Positions 62,585 to 64,000 of a DNA stretch of 64,000 nt are shown piece after piece (within the stretch, counting starts at the first letter, position 1; each line of letters opens with the position of its first letter). The stretch comes from Sporothrix humicola (lineage: Eukaryota; Ascomycota; Sordariomycetes; Ophiostomatales; Ophiostomataceae), in contig WNYE01000015.1 of assembly GCA_021396245.1 (NCBI GenBank), forward strand, positions 1 through 64,000, given 5' to 3'. Under the pieces are notes generated by a model, which saw nothing but the letters and a program-made list of their open reading frames with translations, ran no database searches and had not been told where the DNA came from. Made by a program: the position numbers and the translations under genes.

Positions 62585-64000
62585 TCAGTTCACACTTGGT
62601 GCAATCGGCCACTTGTCCAACACCGTAGCATTCCCTGTCAGCGTCAGTGTCGCGTTCGCCAAACCCGGCTGGTCCAGCATTAGCGTATATGTGCCGGGAT
62701 ATAAAACCGCATTCCCCTGCTCGTCGTGACGGGACAGGCTTCCTAGCGTCCACAACAAGCTGGCGCTAGCGTTCTGCCCTGCGGTGATGTCGCGCAGCCT
62801 TTGGTAGGCCACAAGCGTCTTGATCGGGTATGGCTTAGGCCCTGCCGCGCTAGCGACAAAAACGAGCGCGACGTAATCCGACGTACGGTTGCCGGCGTTG
62901 GTCACGGCCACCCCGAGCGGCGGCAGTGGACACGTGTCTGGGTACTTATTGTCTGGGCCGCAGGCGGCTAGGAGGTCTGGGATCGACAAGCTGGCTGTGA
63001 GGTTCGCAAAGGCCGGCTGGAAGGTCGTGTAGTGCAGGCCTGTACCGAAGGCCTGCACAGGCGTCGGATACCACCTATACGTGCGGCCCGGATTCGCGCC
63101 GACCGGGCGCAGGTTCATGTCGGTCATGGCGAGCGCGGTGTAGCTCGCCGGGTATTGCGTGACTGGGAGGCGTCCGGCCGGCGCCTTGGCCCCGCTGATA
63201 ATGGACATGATGGCCGGGCCGCCGTCCTGCCCAGGCCAGCTCGCCCAGAGAATCGAGTTGAGCCCCTGCAGTCCCAGGAGCGGGGTGTTGTCGACCTGGT
63301 CGCCGAGCTGGATCACTACTAGGGGTTTGCCGACGGCCGCCAGCTTCTTGATCAGCTCGACTTGGGCTGTCGGCCAGGCGATCGAGGTGCGGTCCGAACC
63401 TTCAGCGGCCGCCGAAGTGTCGAGCCCGCCAAAGTAAAGGATATAATCAGAGCTTTTAGCCGCAGCCAGGGCGTCGGTAGTCCACGTGTCTCTAGCCGTG
63501 CTCGACTCTAGGATGGGGCCCTTAGCGAGGGTGATGTCGTATTTTGCGTTCTTGGCGGCAGAGGCGGGCGTGCGTAGATATGGCGCCTTGCCGCTGTAAA
63601 TACCCTGTAGCTTGCTCCCCTGGTCGGCCCAGAACCCGATCATGGCCAATTTGGAGCCCGCCTGGAGAGGGAGCGGAAGAGTCCCATCATTCTTCAGCAT
63701 GACGATGCCGTCGGTGGCTGCTTGGAGAGCCAGCTTCTGGCCCTCCGCTGTGTTAACATTGGCCGATCCCAGCGAGGCGTAATCGGCGGCGGCCCCATCA
63801 AAGTAGCCCGCCCTCACAAGTCCCTCGTAGAGGCGAACCAGGGCTTTGTCAACAGTGCTCTCGTTCAATGCCTTACTGCTCCACGCCCCGGGGATGTCGG
63901 ACGACCCCGAATATTCGCAGCTGTTGTCCATGCCGTTGTTAAAGCATGCGGCTGTCCCAGCTGCATTGGTCTTGGAGTAATGGTGGGCGGAAGAGACGTC
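62585..64000 (-). CDS. GH3 beta-xylosidase, 5' end outside the window
   Basis: The C-terminal part of about 470 residues is open to the right edge without a stop. The frame begins before the ATG at 63931 (DVSSAHHYSKTNAAGTAACF in front). Recognisable are SSDIPGAWSS, KALVRLYEGLVRAGYFDG, VMLKNDGTLPLP and the second-domain block SILWASWPGQDGG, then PAGRLPVTQYPASY, followed by the fibronectin-III-like C-terminal domain. The catalytic Asp of domain 1 lies upstream and cannot be checked. The family releases xylose from xylo-oligosaccharides after secretion. Minus strand, stop at 62585. It converges on the feruloyl esterase. Confidence 0.9.
   Translation of the reverse strand, partial: DVSSAHHYSKTNAAGTAACFNNGMDNSCEYSGSSDIPGAWSSKALNESTVDKALVRLYEGLVRAGYFDGAAADYASLGSANVNTAEGQKLALQAATDGIVMLKNDGTLPLPLQAGSKLAMIGFWADQGSKLQGIYSGKAPYLRTPASAAKNAKYDITLAKGPILESSTARDTWTTDALAAAKSSDYILYFGGLDTSAAAEGSDRTSIAWPTAQVELIKKLAAVGKPLVVIQLGDQVDNTPLLGLQGLNSILWASWPGQDGGPAIMSIISGAKAPAGRLPVTQYPASYTALAMTDMNLRPVGANPGRTYRWYPTPVQAFGTGLHYTTFQPAFANLTASLSIPDLLAACGPDNKYPDTCPLPPLGVAVTNAGNRTSDYVALVFVASAAGPKPYPIKTLVAYQRLRDITAGQNASASLLWTLGSLSRHDEQGNAVLYPGTYTLMLDQPGLANATLTLTGNATVLDKWPIAPSVN

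Overview
This is eukaryotic DNA from a filamentous ascomycete, probably a Sordariomycete. The evidence is short spliceosomal introns (55-82 bp) with GT..CTAAC/CTGAC..AG signals, many Zn2Cys6 transcription factors, plant-cell-wall enzymes, a Tad-like LINE and RIP-type mutation (TAA/TAG stops in an AT-rich tract). The species cannot be named from sequence alone. No tRNA, rRNA or CRISPR was found.

Layout. (1) 1-8.4 kb: a 9-bp minisatellite, two divergent nucleotidyltransferase-fold genes, a sugar transporter divergent from a sulfatase, and a GH7 endoglucanase. (2) 8.7-25.2 kb: a compact catabolic cluster of amidase, isocitrate-lyase-like protein without the catalytic cysteine, class II aldolase, SDR, amino-acid permease, cupin, D-2-hydroxyacid dehydrogenase, Zn2Cys6 regulator and HAD hydrolase. 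Promoters throughout it carry TTGTCCGA and/or CCGATATTA, so it looks like a single-regulator pathway. A polyglutamine Zn2Cys6 factor follows (25.6-28.6 kb) without the motif. (3) 32.5-48.3 kb: a glycerol module of glycerol kinase, aquaglyceroporin and mitochondrial FAD glycerol-3-phosphate dehydrogenase, then a regulator with two tandem Zn2Cys6 clusters. Together these cover uptake, phosphorylation and oxidation to DHAP, like bacterial glpF-glpK-glpD, but with 3-5 kb intergenic regions. (4) 49-59.7 kb: a gene graveyard. It holds an MFS pseudogene joined to an ABC-transporter scrap, a Baeyer-Villiger monooxygenase pseudogene with an apparent internal inversion, and a sulfatase pseudogene split by a 5.4-kb RIP-mutated LINE with a 15-bp target-site duplication. 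(5) 61-64 kb: an intact feruloyl esterase converging on a GH3 beta-xylosidase cut by the window end.

Most gene calls rest on family motifs read by eye. Introns were placed by signal and reading frame and need RNA evidence. The shared promoter motif, the catalytically altered isocitrate-lyase relative and the clustered glycerol genes are the most novel observations.
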